A stretch of DNA of 64,000 bases from the NCBI RefSeq assembly GCF_020733635.1, contig NZ_JAJFZL010000001.1:6200001-6264000 (forward strand), in the 5' to 3' direction. Shown here in pieces: positions 53,596-62,498 of the stretch. The DNA is from Nocardia spumae (GTDB lineage: Bacteria; Actinomycetota; Actinomycetes; Mycobacteriales; Mycobacteriaceae). The notes beneath the pieces are model-generated. The model was not told the origin of the DNA. It worked only from the letters and a program-made list of their open reading frames with translations, and ran no database searches. The position numbers were made by a program, and so were the translations under genes. Each line of letters opens with the position of its first letter. The first letter of the stretch is position 1.

Positions 53596-54303
53596 TCAAC
53601 GCTCCGGAAGCAACCTGCTGGTGAATCCGGCCGCCACCAGCCGGGTGAATGCCGACCGCACCGTATCCGGCACGTCCTGATCGATCGCCCACCCCTCGGC
53701 CGCATACCGCCACACCCGCTGCGTATCCCCCACCAGCATATCGATCACCCCCACCGTATCCCCGATGCGTTCGATGTAGCGTTCCATCGATTCCGGTAGC
53801 GAACCGCAGATGACATCGACATCCGGCCAGCGCTTGCGGCACGTGGCATAACCGCGCCGCTGTTGATACGGCCGGCAGATCAGCATCACCGAATCCACCC
53901 GCCGACCCGACTCCCGCAGTAGCGCATGCGAGAAGTCGATGTTCTCCGCGGTATTGCGCGCCTCGGTCTCGGTGAGCACCGCGGCTTGCGGAACCCCCAG
54001 TGCGACAGCATGTTCGCGATAGTGCACCGCCTCGCCCCGCGGAAACACCGCCGTGGTGGTCGGCGCGTTGGCCCCGCTGAAGACGAGCACCGGAAAGACA
54101 CCGCGCCGGAACAGTCCCGCCGCCCAGGTGGCGACCCCGATATCGTGGCTCCCCAGCCCGATTCCCGCGTCCACCCGCCGGATATCGTGCCCCATCGAGT
54201 TGTAATCCCAGAGCGACCGCACATCGGCCCGGAGCCCGGCCGGCAACTCGGCGAACGACAGCGTGCGCTCCGGTTCGATCCCGTCCTCGCCCACGGCTCC
54301 CAT
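53596..54303 (-). CDS. YdcF/DUF218-family protein
   Basis: This 235-residue protein has the family features AGLFRRGVFPVLVFSGANAPTT, FPRGEAVHYREHAVALGVP, TEARNTAENIDF and LICRPYQQRRGYAT. YdcF-type proteins have a nucleotide-binding-like fold and unknown chemistry. No signal peptide is seen, unlike the SanA/ElyC branch, so it is probably cytoplasmic. The start at 54303 lacks a ribosome site; Met37 is an alternative but would cut into the fold. It lies next to the S10 operon terminator. Confidence 0.85.
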   Translation of the reverse strand: MGAVGEDGIEPERTLSFAELPAGLRADVRSLWDYNSMGHDIRRVDAGIGLGSHDIGVATWAAGLFRRGVFPVLVFSGANAPTTTAVFPRGEAVHYREHAVALGVPQAAVLTETEARNTAENIDFSHALLRESGRRVDSVMLICRPYQQRRGYATCRKRWPDVDVICGSLPESMERYIERIGDTVGVIDMLVGDTQRVWRYAAEGWAIDQDVPDTVRSAFTRLVAAGFTSRLLPER

Positions 54304-54369
54304 GCTACGCAGCGCCCGCGCGGGATAGCCGCGAGCGGATCGCCCCGCGAATTCGCGCCCGGAAACACA

Positions 54370-54405
54370 CGAAGGCCCGCTTCCCGTACGGGAAGCGGGC
54401 CTTCG
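54370..54405 (-). terminator. 36-bp perfect palindrome terminating the S10 operon
   Basis: Cgaaggcccgcttcccgt is followed directly by its reverse complement, giving a very stable hairpin 31 bp after the rpsQ stop. Tgtgttt follows on the minus strand. This ends the transcript at rpsQ, so rplN 52 kb away needs its own promoter. Confidence 0.85.
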
Positions 54406-54436
54406 CGATTCGACTACACAGCCGGAGCCGGAAAGA

Positions 54437-54733
54437 CTACTTCGCCTTTTCCAGAACCTCCACCAGCCGCCACCGCTTGGTAGCGGACAGCGGACGGGTC
54501 TCCATCAGCTGCACGCGGTCGCCGACACCGGCAACCTCGTTCTCGTCGTGCGCCTTCACCTTGGAGGTGGTGCGGATGATCTTGCCGTACAGCGGGTGCC
54601 GGTTACGATCTTCCAGCTCGACGACGATCGTCTTGTTCATCTTGTCGGAGACGACGTAGCCGACACGCACCTTGCGGCTGCCACGCACCTCCTCCTTGGC
54701 CGGCGTCTTGGCCGGGCCCTTGGCGTCACTCAT
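54437..54733 (-). CDS. rpsQ: 30S ribosomal protein S17
   Basis: This 98-residue protein has the core [20 protein letters not shown] and [19 protein letters not shown] of S17, an early-assembly 16S rRNA binder. The N-terminal 18 residues (Ala/Lys/Pro-rich) are the actinobacterial extension. The ATG overlaps the rpmC stop by 4 bp. It is the last gene of the S10 operon, where rplN would follow in most bacteria. Confidence 0.97.
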   Translation of the reverse strand: MSDAKGPAKTPAKEEVRGSRKVRVGYVVSDKMNKTIVVELEDRNRHPLYGKIIRTTSKVKAHDENEVAGVGDRVQLMETRPLSATKRWRLVEVLEKAK

Positions 54734-54969
54734 GCCGCGTCTCCCTTGCCTTCAGGACCGGAGGCCAGGCCGAGCTCGCGCTCACGCATGACCGTGTAGA
54801 TGCGCGCGATCTCGTGGCGGACCACACGCAGGCGCCGGTTGTTCGTCATCTGGCCGGTCGCCATCTGGAAGCGCAGGTTGAACAGCTCTTCCTTCGATTC
54901 GCGCAGGCGGGCGACGAGCTCGTCCTCGTTGAGCTCGCGCAGGTCTGCGGCCGGAGTTCCGGTAGCCAT
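54730..54969 (-). CDS. rpmC: 50S ribosomal protein L29
   Basis: This 79-residue protein has [31 protein letters not shown] and [23 protein letters not shown], the two helices of L29 at the tunnel exit. I chose the ATG at 54969, which overlaps the rplP stop as TGATG; an upstream open extension lies within rplP. Confidence 0.97.
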   Translation of the reverse strand: MATGTPAADLRELNEDELVARLRESKEELFNLRFQMATGQMTNNRRLRVVRHEIARIYTVMRERELGLASGPEGKGDAA

Positions 54970-55385
54970 CAGAACTGCTCCTCCCTGGTCACGATCCTGC
55001 ACTTCATCGGGAGCTTGTGCATCGCGCGGCGCAGCGCCTCACGAGCGATCTCCTCGTTCGGGTAGGACATCTCGAACATCACCCGACCCGGCTTGACGTT
55101 CGCGATCCACCACTCCGGCGAACCCTTACCGGAACCCATGCGGGTCTCGGCGGGCTTCTTGGTCAGCGGGCGATCCGGGTAGATGTTGATCCAGATCTTG
55201 CCGCCACGCTTGATGTGGCGGGTCATCGCGATACGCGCCGACTCGATCTGCCGGTTGGTGACGTAGGCGGGCTCGAGAGCCTGGATGCCGAACTCACCGA
55301 ACGCCACCGAAGTGCCGCCCTTGGCCATACCGGAACGACCCGGGTGGTGCTGCTTGCGGTGCTTGACCTTGCGGGGCATCAGCAT
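54969..55385 (-). CDS. rplP: 50S ribosomal protein L16
   Basis: This 138-residue protein starts [19 protein letters not shown] and has [28 protein letters not shown], the loop that contacts the tRNA near the A site. It ends [10 protein letters not shown], with the full family length. It lies 3 bp after rpsC. The ATG at 55385 matches the family N-terminus. Confidence 0.98.
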   Translation of the reverse strand: MLMPRKVKHRKQHHPGRSGMAKGGTSVAFGEFGIQALEPAYVTNRQIESARIAMTRHIKRGGKIWINIYPDRPLTKKPAETRMGSGKGSPEWWIANVKPGRVMFEMSYPNEEIAREALRRAMHKLPMKCRIVTREEQF

Positions 55386-55388
55386 GGG

Positions 55389-56189
<801 letters not shown>

Positions 56190-56624
56190 TTACTTAGCCC
56201 CTCCCTTCCGGCGGTTGCGCGAGGAGGCGCTGGCAGTGTTAGGCAAGCTCTCGACCTCGATCGTGATGTGGCTGGTGCGCTTGCGGATCCGGAACGCGCG
56301 GCCCTGGGCGCGCGGCTGGAAACGCTTCATGGTCGCGCCCTCGTCGACATACGCCGTCGAGATGACCAGGGTGTCGGGGTTCAGGCCGAAGTTGTTCTCG
56401 GCGTTCGCCGCGGCGCTGGCCACGACCTTGGCGACCGGTTCGCTGGCGGCCTGCGGCGCGAACCGCAGGATGTTCAGCGCATCCTCGACCCGCTTGCCGC
56501 GGACCAGGTCCACGACACGGCGAGCCTTCATCGGAGTGACGCGAACGTGCTTCGCGGTCGCGCGCGCGGTCGGGTTCGCCTCGGGTTCGCTCAGCTGTGC
56601 TGTCTGGCTCTTCGCTTCGCTCAT
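56190..56624 (-). CDS. rplV: 50S ribosomal protein L22
   Basis: This 144-residue protein has [23 protein letters not shown] and the long hairpin region [25 protein letters not shown] that lines the exit tunnel near the macrolide site. An actinobacterial N-terminal extension of about 20 residues is present. The ATG overlaps the rpsS stop by 4 bp. Confidence 0.98.
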   Translation of the reverse strand: MSEAKSQTAQLSEPEANPTARATAKHVRVTPMKARRVVDLVRGKRVEDALNILRFAPQAASEPVAKVVASAAANAENNFGLNPDTLVISTAYVDEGATMKRFQPRAQGRAFRIRKRTSHITIEVESLPNTASASSRNRRKGGAK

Positions 56625-56902
56625 CGCCGCTTGCTCTTCCGATCTTCCTTCACGTGGCTACGGAAAGTCCTGGTCGGCGCGAACTCACCGAGCTTGTGCC
56701 CAACCATGTTCTCCGACACGAACACCGGCACGTGCTTGCGGCCGTCGTGGACCGAGAACGTGTGGCCGATGAAATCGGGGATGATGGTCGAACGACGCGA
56801 CCAGGTCTTGATGACCTGCTTCGTGTTCTTCTCGTTCTGGACGTCCACCTTCTTGAGGAGGTGTTCGTCGACGAACGGGCCCTTCTTGAGGCTGCGTGGC
56901 AT
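56621..56902 (-). CDS. rpsS: 30S ribosomal protein S19
   Basis: This 93-residue protein begins [19 protein letters not shown] and has VYV-class [22 protein letters not shown] near the C-terminus, complete for the family. It sits in the 30S head with S13. Ggaggtt lies before the ATG, 14 bp after rplB. Confidence 0.98.
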   Translation of the reverse strand: MPRSLKKGPFVDEHLLKKVDVQNEKNTKQVIKTWSRRSTIIPDFIGHTFSVHDGRKHVPVFVSENMVGHKLGEFAPTRTFRSHVKEDRKSKRR

Positions 56903-56916
56903 CTTTAACCTCCTCC

Positions 56917-57747
<831 letters not shown>

Positions 57748-57780
57748 GAGTTCTTCTCTGCTTTCTGGATTCCCCGCCGC

Positions 57781-58086
57781 TTACGCGACCGGGCCTCCGA
57801 AGATCTCGATGGGCTTGCTGTCGGCCGAGATGGTCACGAGCGCGCGCTTGGTGCTCTTGCGCTGGCCGTAACCGAAGCGGGTCCGCTTGCGCTTGCCCTG
57901 ACGGTTGGCAGTGTTGACGCTGGTCACGGTGACGCCGAAAACCTTCTCGACGGCGATCTTGATCTGCGTCTTGTTCGAGTCGGGGTGCACCAGGAAGGTA
58001 TAGGTGCCCTCTTCGATCAGCCCATAGGACTTCTCGGAGATCACCGGCGCGAGCAGGATGTCGCGCGGATCTGCGATGGTGGTCAC
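57781..58086 (-). CDS. rplW: 50S ribosomal protein L23
   Basis: This 101-residue protein starts at the GTG at 58086, (V)[22 protein letters not shown], with aggaggag just upstream and a GTGA overlap with rpl[25 protein letters not shown] is the family core. L23 forms the docking site for trigger factor and SRP at the exit. The longer open frame upstream is rplD in another frame. Confidence 0.98.
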   Translation of the reverse strand: MTTIADPRDILLAPVISEKSYGLIEEGTYTFLVHPDSNKTQIKIAVEKVFGVTVTSVNTANRQGKRKRTRFGYGQRKSTKRALVTISADSKPIEIFGGPVA

Positions 58087-58787
58087 TTGCTCTCCTCCTG
58101 TGCACTCGCAGCGCTCTGCGGGGATTCCGCGGGGCCGTGCACGAACGCGTTGAGCGCCTCGACGCTGAACACGACATCGTCGCTGTACAGCACGTCGTAG
58201 GTGTTCAACTGATCCGGCGAAATCGGGTGCACACCCTGCAGGTTCGCCACGCTCTTCCACGCGGTCACATCTTCGCGGCCGACCACGACCAGCACCTTCT
58301 TGCGGTCCGACAGCTCGGCCAGGAAGTTCTTGGCGGCCTTGGTGGACGGCGTCTGGCCGGAGACCAGTTCGGTGATGACGTGGATGCGCTCGTTGCGGGC
58401 CCGGTCCGACAGGGCGCCACGCAGGGCGGCGGCCTTCATCTTCTTGGGCAGGCGCTGCGAGTAGTCGCGCGGCTGCGGGCCGTGCACGGTGCCACCGCCG
58501 GCGAACTGCGGCGCCCGGGTCGAACCCTGGCGGGCGCGGCCGGTGCCCTTCTGGCGGTACGGCTTCTTACCACCACCGCGGACGTCGCCGCGGGTCTTGG
58601 TGGCGTGCGTGCCCTGGCGAGCCGCGGCCTGCTGGGCCACGACGACCTGGTGCATCAGCGCGATGTTGGCAGTCGCGTCGAAGATCTCCGCGGGGAGGTC
58701 GACGGTGCCGTTGGTCTTGCCGCCCGGCTCTTTCACCGGAAGCGTAAGATTGGTCGCCTTTTCGGACGTCACAGTGTCGGTGCTCAT
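58083..58787 (-). CDS. rplD: 50S ribosomal protein L4
   Basis: This 234-residue protein has the tunnel loop [34 protein letters not shown]. An actinobacterial C-terminal tail rich in Ala, Ser and Glu is present. In gamma-proteobacteria L4 represses its own operon; whether that applies here is not known. The ATG overlaps the rplC stop by 4 bp. Confidence 0.98.
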   Translation of the reverse strand: MSTDTVTSEKATNLTLPVKEPGGKTNGTVDLPAEIFDATANIALMHQVVVAQQAAARQGTHATKTRGDVRGGGKKPYRQKGTGRARQGSTRAPQFAGGGTVHGPQPRDYSQRLPKKMKAAALRGALSDRARNERIHVITELVSGQTPSTKAAKNFLAELSDRKKVLVVVGREDVTAWKSVANLQGVHPISPDQLNTYDVLYSDDVVFSVEALNAFVHGPAESPQSAASAQEESK

Positions 58788-59449
58788 GCCCGGGCACCAC
58801 CCTTCGCAGCGCTCTTGACGATCACGATGCCGCCCTTGCGACCCGGGATCGCGCCCTTGATCAGCAGCAGGCCGTTCTCGGCGTCCACCTTGTGGACCGA
58901 GAGGTTCTGCGTGGTCACGCGGTCGTTACCCATCCGGCCGGCCATCCGCATGCCTTTGAAAACACGGCCGGGCGTCGAACATCCACCGATGGACCCCGGA
59001 CGGCGGTGCACGGCCTGCGCACCGTGAGCGGCGCCCTGACCCTTGAAGCCGTGACGCTTCATGACACCGGCGTAGCCCTTGCCCTTGCTGGTGCCGGTCA
59101 CGTCGACGTAGGTGCCTTCTTCGAAGACCTCGGCCGACAGTTCCTGTCCCACCTCGAACTGAGCGGCGTCGGCGACGCGGATCTCGGCGATGTGGCGACG
59201 CGGGGTGACACCGGCCTTGGCGAACTGCCCGGCGACGGGCTTGTTCACCTTGCGCGGGTCGATCGCGCCGAAGGCGATCTGAACGGCGGAGTAGCCGTCG
59301 CGCTCTTCGGTGCGGATCTGGGTCACGACGTTCGGTCCGGCCTTGATGACGGTCACGGGGACGACGCGGTTCTTCTCGTCGAACACCTGGGTCATACCGA
59401 GCTTGGTGCCCAGGATGCCGGCCGCCGGCCTGTTCTTGTTGTCAGTCAT
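58784..59449 (-). CDS. rplC: 50S ribosomal protein L3
   Basis: This 221-residue protein starts [25 protein letters not shown] and has the long loop [32 protein letters not shown] that reaches the peptidyl-transferase centre. I prefer the ATG at 59449 (ggggatt 8 bp upstream) over the in-frame GTG at 59467, which overlaps the rpsJ stop as GTGA but has no ribosome site. Confidence 0.97.
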   Translation of the reverse strand: MTDNKNRPAAGILGTKLGMTQVFDEKNRVVPVTVIKAGPNVVTQIRTEERDGYSAVQIAFGAIDPRKVNKPVAGQFAKAGVTPRRHIAEIRVADAAQFEVGQELSAEVFEEGTYVDVTGTSKGKGYAGVMKRHGFKGQGAAHGAQAVHRRPGSIGGCSTPGRVFKGMRMAGRMGNDRVTTQNLSVHKVDAENGLLLIKGAIPGRKGGIVIVKSAAKGGARA

Positions 59450-59463
59450 ATCTGCAATCCCCG

Positions 59464-59769
59464 TCACTGAATGTTGACGTCGACGCTGGCCGGCAGATCG
59501 ATGCGCATGAGCGCGTCGACCGTCTTCGGCGTCGGGTCGAGGATGTCGATCAGCCGCTTGTGCGTGCGCATCTCGAAGTGCTCGCGCGAGTCCTTGTACT
59601 TGTGCGGCGAGCGGATGACGCAGTACACGTTCTTCTCGGTCGGCAACGGCACAGGCCCGACGACGCGGGCACCGGTGCGGGTCACCGTTTCGACGATCTT
59701 GCGCGCAGACGCGTCGATCGCCTCATGGTCGTAGGCCTTGAGCCTGATGCGGATCTTCTGTCCCGCCAC
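59464..59769 (-). CDS. rpsJ: 30S ribosomal protein S10
   Basis: This 101-residue protein has (M)[28 protein letters not shown] and [24 protein letters not shown]10 is also the transcription anti-termination factor NusE. It starts at the GTG at 59769 with aaaagga upstream and is the first gene of the S10 operon. Confidence 0.98.
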   Translation of the reverse strand: MAGQKIRIRLKAYDHEAIDASARKIVETVTRTGARVVGPVPLPTEKNVYCVIRSPHKYKDSREHFEMRTHKRLIDILDPTPKTVDALMRIDLPASVDVNIQ

Positions 59770-60174
59770 GCTGAGTGTCCTTTTCTCCGCTTACGTTGTG
59801 CTCCAGAAGCTTTCGCTTCCGAACCACCCTCATTTGCACAGCCCGAACACACGAAGACGCATCAGCCACCATCACGACCGGGGCGCACCCGATCCATCGC
59901 CGCTGTTCATCTGTCATGGTTCTTCCGGTCCACGCGGTCGGGCGTGTCGCCTCTCCGCTCATTCTTCGGCCCTGGGCAAACTTCACCTATTGGCCTCGGA
60001 ACTTCGTCCCGGACGTACCCGCGCCGGACTCGACGCCGATACTCAGTGGGTACTGCTCGCCTGCCACCGATGGACGCACGCCACCGCTGCAGGCAACCCG
60101 AACAGTATGCCCGAGCCCCCCGGACGCCTCCAAATCGGGGGTCGAATACCCCGGTGACGGCTGCCGATCGCAGG
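59770..60174 (-). promoter_or_regulatory. 405-bp leader and promoter region of the S10 operon
   Basis: No gene is supported here. On the minus strand a compact hairpin gaagc-gaaa-gcttc with a GNRA tetraloop lies at 59819-59806, about 37 bp before the rpsJ start, within the expected leader. The region must contain the S10 promoter, but I cannot fix the -35 and -10 by eye. Confidence 0.45.
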
Positions 60175-60729
60175 TCAGACCGGTAGCGAGCGCAACCGCG
60201 GCCGGGTCCGCCGCCACGCTACCGCAAGGAAGACCAGCAGGCCCAGTAGCGGCAGGGTCCCCAGCACCCAGCTCATTCCGAGCGGCGGCCCCGGCTGATC
60301 CAGCACCCGCAGTCCGTCCAGCGCGCCCTCGCCGTGGCCCTGGGGCCCGTCGATCGCGAAAGCGAAGCGATAACTTCCGGGCGCGTCGAGAGCCTTGACG
60401 TCCAGGCCCCACGAATCCCGTTTGCGGGGATGCCGGACCAGCGGCCGGGTGCGGACGGATTTCAAACCCGGACCGTCCACCCGCAGCGTGCCGGCCCTGC
60501 CGTCGATCCCGCCCTCGGGCAGGAAGGTGAAGTCCAGCGACTGCATCGCCCGCAGCGGCCAGGTCGAGAAGCCGACCGTCAGGTCGTAGGGGCCGACCCG
60601 GACGCGCTCGGTGTGGACCACGTTCACCGGCTGGTACGCGGCCGCCGGCCCGGCCCCGGCCGCCGCCGACAGCAGTAACACCAGCAGTACGAGCAGATAC
60701 CGAACCGGACGTCGGGCGTTGGTGTTCAT
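60175..60729 (-). CDS. Membrane-anchored secreted protein of unknown function, last gene of a FixH-like operon
   Basis: This 184-residue protein has an N-terminal signal (YLLVLLVLLLSAAAGAGPAAAYQ) and a beta-sandwich-like outer domain (about 33-145), beginning HTERVRVGPYDLTVGFSTWPLRAMQSLDFTFLPEGG. A C-terminal membrane helix (SWVLGTLPLLGLLVFLAVAW) and a short Arg-rich tail follow. The outer domain recalls FixH/YtkA-like or CopC-like folds, but no clear metal site is visible. The ATG overlaps the stop of the preceding membrane protein (ATGA). Confidence 0.78.
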   Translation of the reverse strand: MNTNARRPVRYLLVLLVLLLSAAAGAGPAAAYQPVNVVHTERVRVGPYDLTVGFSTWPLRAMQSLDFTFLPEGGIDGRAGTLRVDGPGLKSVRTRPLVRHPRKRDSWGLDVKALDAPGSYRFAFAIDGPQGHGEGALDGLRVLDQPGPPLGMSWVLGTLPLLGLLVFLAVAWRRTRPRLRSLPV

Positions 60730-61880
60730 CGGGTCTCCCCCGCGGTGAGCGTGCGCAGCATCGCGGCGAACGCGCCGCCCAGATATCCGGCGAGCAGACC
60801 CAGCGGAAGCGCGACCACGATCAGGGTGACGACGGTGACGGCCGAGATATGCGGATCCGGATAGGTCGCGATCACCTGCAGCGGCAGTCCCACGCCGATG
60901 ATCAGGCTCGCGACGAGCCCGGCCACCGGCAGCAGCGTCGGTATTCCCAGCCCCGCGGGCGGACGGCGACGAAACCACAGCAGCAGCGCCTCCACCGCGA
61001 AGGCCGCGACGAACAGGAACATCGGGATGATGCTCGGGAAGGTCGGCGGCTTGGGCGTGAGCCCGTCCCGCAGTGGCAGCCCCACCGCGGAGGCGTAGAC
61101 GTGCGCGGCCCACGGCGAGAACCACCACAGCACTGCCTGCAGCACCGCGGTGGCCACCCCGATGGCCAGCGCCGACCCGGGACGCCCCAGCGCCAGTGTG
61201 CCGGTGATCAGCAGCAGTGGCGCGAACAGCACGGTCGCCACCACGACCGCGTCGACCGGGAGCGCGAGATTGTTCAGCGCGTCGGCCGGAATCGGCGTGA
61301 AGGCGATGAGGATGACGGTCGCGCACACGACCCCGACCCGGCCCCACGGCTCGTCGCGATGGGCGGCGAACACCATCAGGCTGCCGATCATGGTGATGGT
61401 GATCGACAGGAACAGCGCGACGTGCGAGGGCGTGTTCAATACCGCGTCGAATCCGTAGATCGAATGCCATTCCAGATCGAACAGGCCGTAGAGCAGGAAC
61501 AACGCCGCTCCGGCACCGGAGACCATATAGCCGACGGGTGCGGTGAGCGTCGAGCCGAAGACGCGGATCGGCGTCCCCCCGGCGGCGGGCACGGGACGGC
61601 CCGCGCGCTGCGCCGAGGTCGCCAGCACCACCATGGCGAGACTGGCGAAACCGGCGATCGCACTGCCCGAGTACAGCAACAGGTGCGGCAGCGTGAAGAA
61701 GGTGTCCGGCCCGACCTCGTTGTGCCACTGGATATCCCAGCTGATGCCGACGGTGGTGACAACGGTTCCGAACAGCACGATCCACGCGCCCGCGCGGGCC
61801 GCCGTCCCGGATCGGGCAGCGACGGTCGTGGCCGAAGCCGTAGGCGATCCGCTCGCGATCGCGGTGTACGGGACACTCAT
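60726..61880 (-). CDS. Polytopic membrane protein of unknown function
   Basis: This 384-residue protein has about ten hydrophobic helices across nearly its whole length. Conserved-looking His/Trp/Asp positions in the outer loops (GISWDIQWHNEVGPDTFFTLPHLLLY and LEWHSIYGFDAVLNTPSHVALF) could bind metal or haem. I do not recognise the family. It is third in the four-gene unit and is overlapped by the downstream gene. I chose the ATG at 61880, with aaagga 8 bp upstream, over an ATG eleven codons earlier. Confidence 0.8.
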   Translation of the reverse strand: MSVPYTAIASGSPTASATTVAARSGTAARAGAWIVLFGTVVTTVGISWDIQWHNEVGPDTFFTLPHLLLYSGSAIAGFASLAMVVLATSAQRAGRPVPAAGGTPIRVFGSTLTAPVGYMVSGAGAALFLLYGLFDLEWHSIYGFDAVLNTPSHVALFLSITITMIGSLMVFAAHRDEPWGRVGVVCATVILIAFTPIPADALNNLALPVDAVVVATVLFAPLLLITGTLALGRPGSALAIGVATAVLQAVLWWFSPWAAHVYASAVGLPLRDGLTPKPPTFPSIIPMFLFVAAFAVEALLLWFRRRPPAGLGIPTLLPVAGLVASLIIGVGLPLQVIATYPDPHISAVTVVTLIVVALPLGLLAGYLGGAFAAMLRTLTAGETR

Positions 61881-61916
61881 GGAATCATCCTTTCCTGCGG
61901 TCGGGCGGTGCACCGA

Positions 61917-62498
61917 TCAACCGCCGATCCACAGTGGCAGGGACAGGTTCTCGACACCGTCGCCGGTGGTGATCGACAGCCGCAGCTGCCACGGCCCGGT
62001 CGTCATGAAGGCCACGTTCGCGGCGTGATACCGACCGGATCCGGTATCGGCCGCCGGTACCGGTTCGCCCGCGAAGCCCATGCGCGGCTCGACGGACTGC
62101 ACCCGAATCATCGCGCGCGGCACCGGATTGCCGGCACGATCGGATAATTCGATATCGATATCGGAGGCGCCGGCCCGATGGCCGAGAGTCACGGTCACCT
62201 GATGGGTGAGCGTGCCGCCGTGCAGTACCACCGTCGAATCCCGCGCGGGCCACGACCACCACGCGATCGCGCCGATCGCGGCCACCACGACCACGACCGC
62301 GCCGAGTACTCGCGATATCCGGCGCGGAGCCCGCCGTCCCGCACCGCCCACCGGATCGGCCGCGAACCGCTCGGGCGGATCGATCGACCGCGAATTCTGC
62401 ACGGCGGCAGCGGAATCGGTGTCCGAGGTGGCGGATGGTGGCGCCGCGCGCGGCCCGGGGGACCCGGTACCGCGCGCATCATCGGGCCCGGCGCTCAT
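61917..62498 (-). CDS. FixH/YtkA-like membrane-anchored protein
   Basis: This 193-residue protein has a disordered cytoplasmic N-terminus of about 60 residues, one membrane helix (ISRVLGAVVVVVAAIGAIAWWSW) and an outer domain of about 105 residues: TLTHQVTVTLGHRAGASDIDIELSDRAGNPV, then PRMGFAGEPVPAADTGSGRYHAANVAFMTTGPWQLRLSI, here broken by position. This domain has the FixH/YtkA pattern. FixH proteins assist copper delivery to cbb3-type oxidases; the role of the actinobacterial ones is unknown. The ATG overlaps the stop of the preceding gene (ATGA). Confidence 0.8.
   Translation of the reverse strand: MSAGPDDARGTGSPGPRAAPPSATSDTDSAAAVQNSRSIDPPERFAADPVGGAGRRAPRRISRVLGAVVVVVAAIGAIAWWSWPARDSTVVLHGGTLTHQVTVTLGHRAGASDIDIELSDRAGNPVPRAMIRVQSVEPRMGFAGEPVPAADTGSGRYHAANVAFMTTGPWQLRLSITTGDGVENLSLPLWIGG

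Noticed and set aside
54370..54405. Attachment site or integration scar at the right junction of the inserted region
   Set aside because: The palindrome is a terminator hairpin; I found no direct repeat of it at the left junction and no integrase or transposase in the window.
1898..54436. Recent horizontal insertion by a mobile element
   Set aside because: No transposase, integrase or tRNA is seen, and base use looks like that of the flanking ribosomal genes; the locus is more likely long resident.
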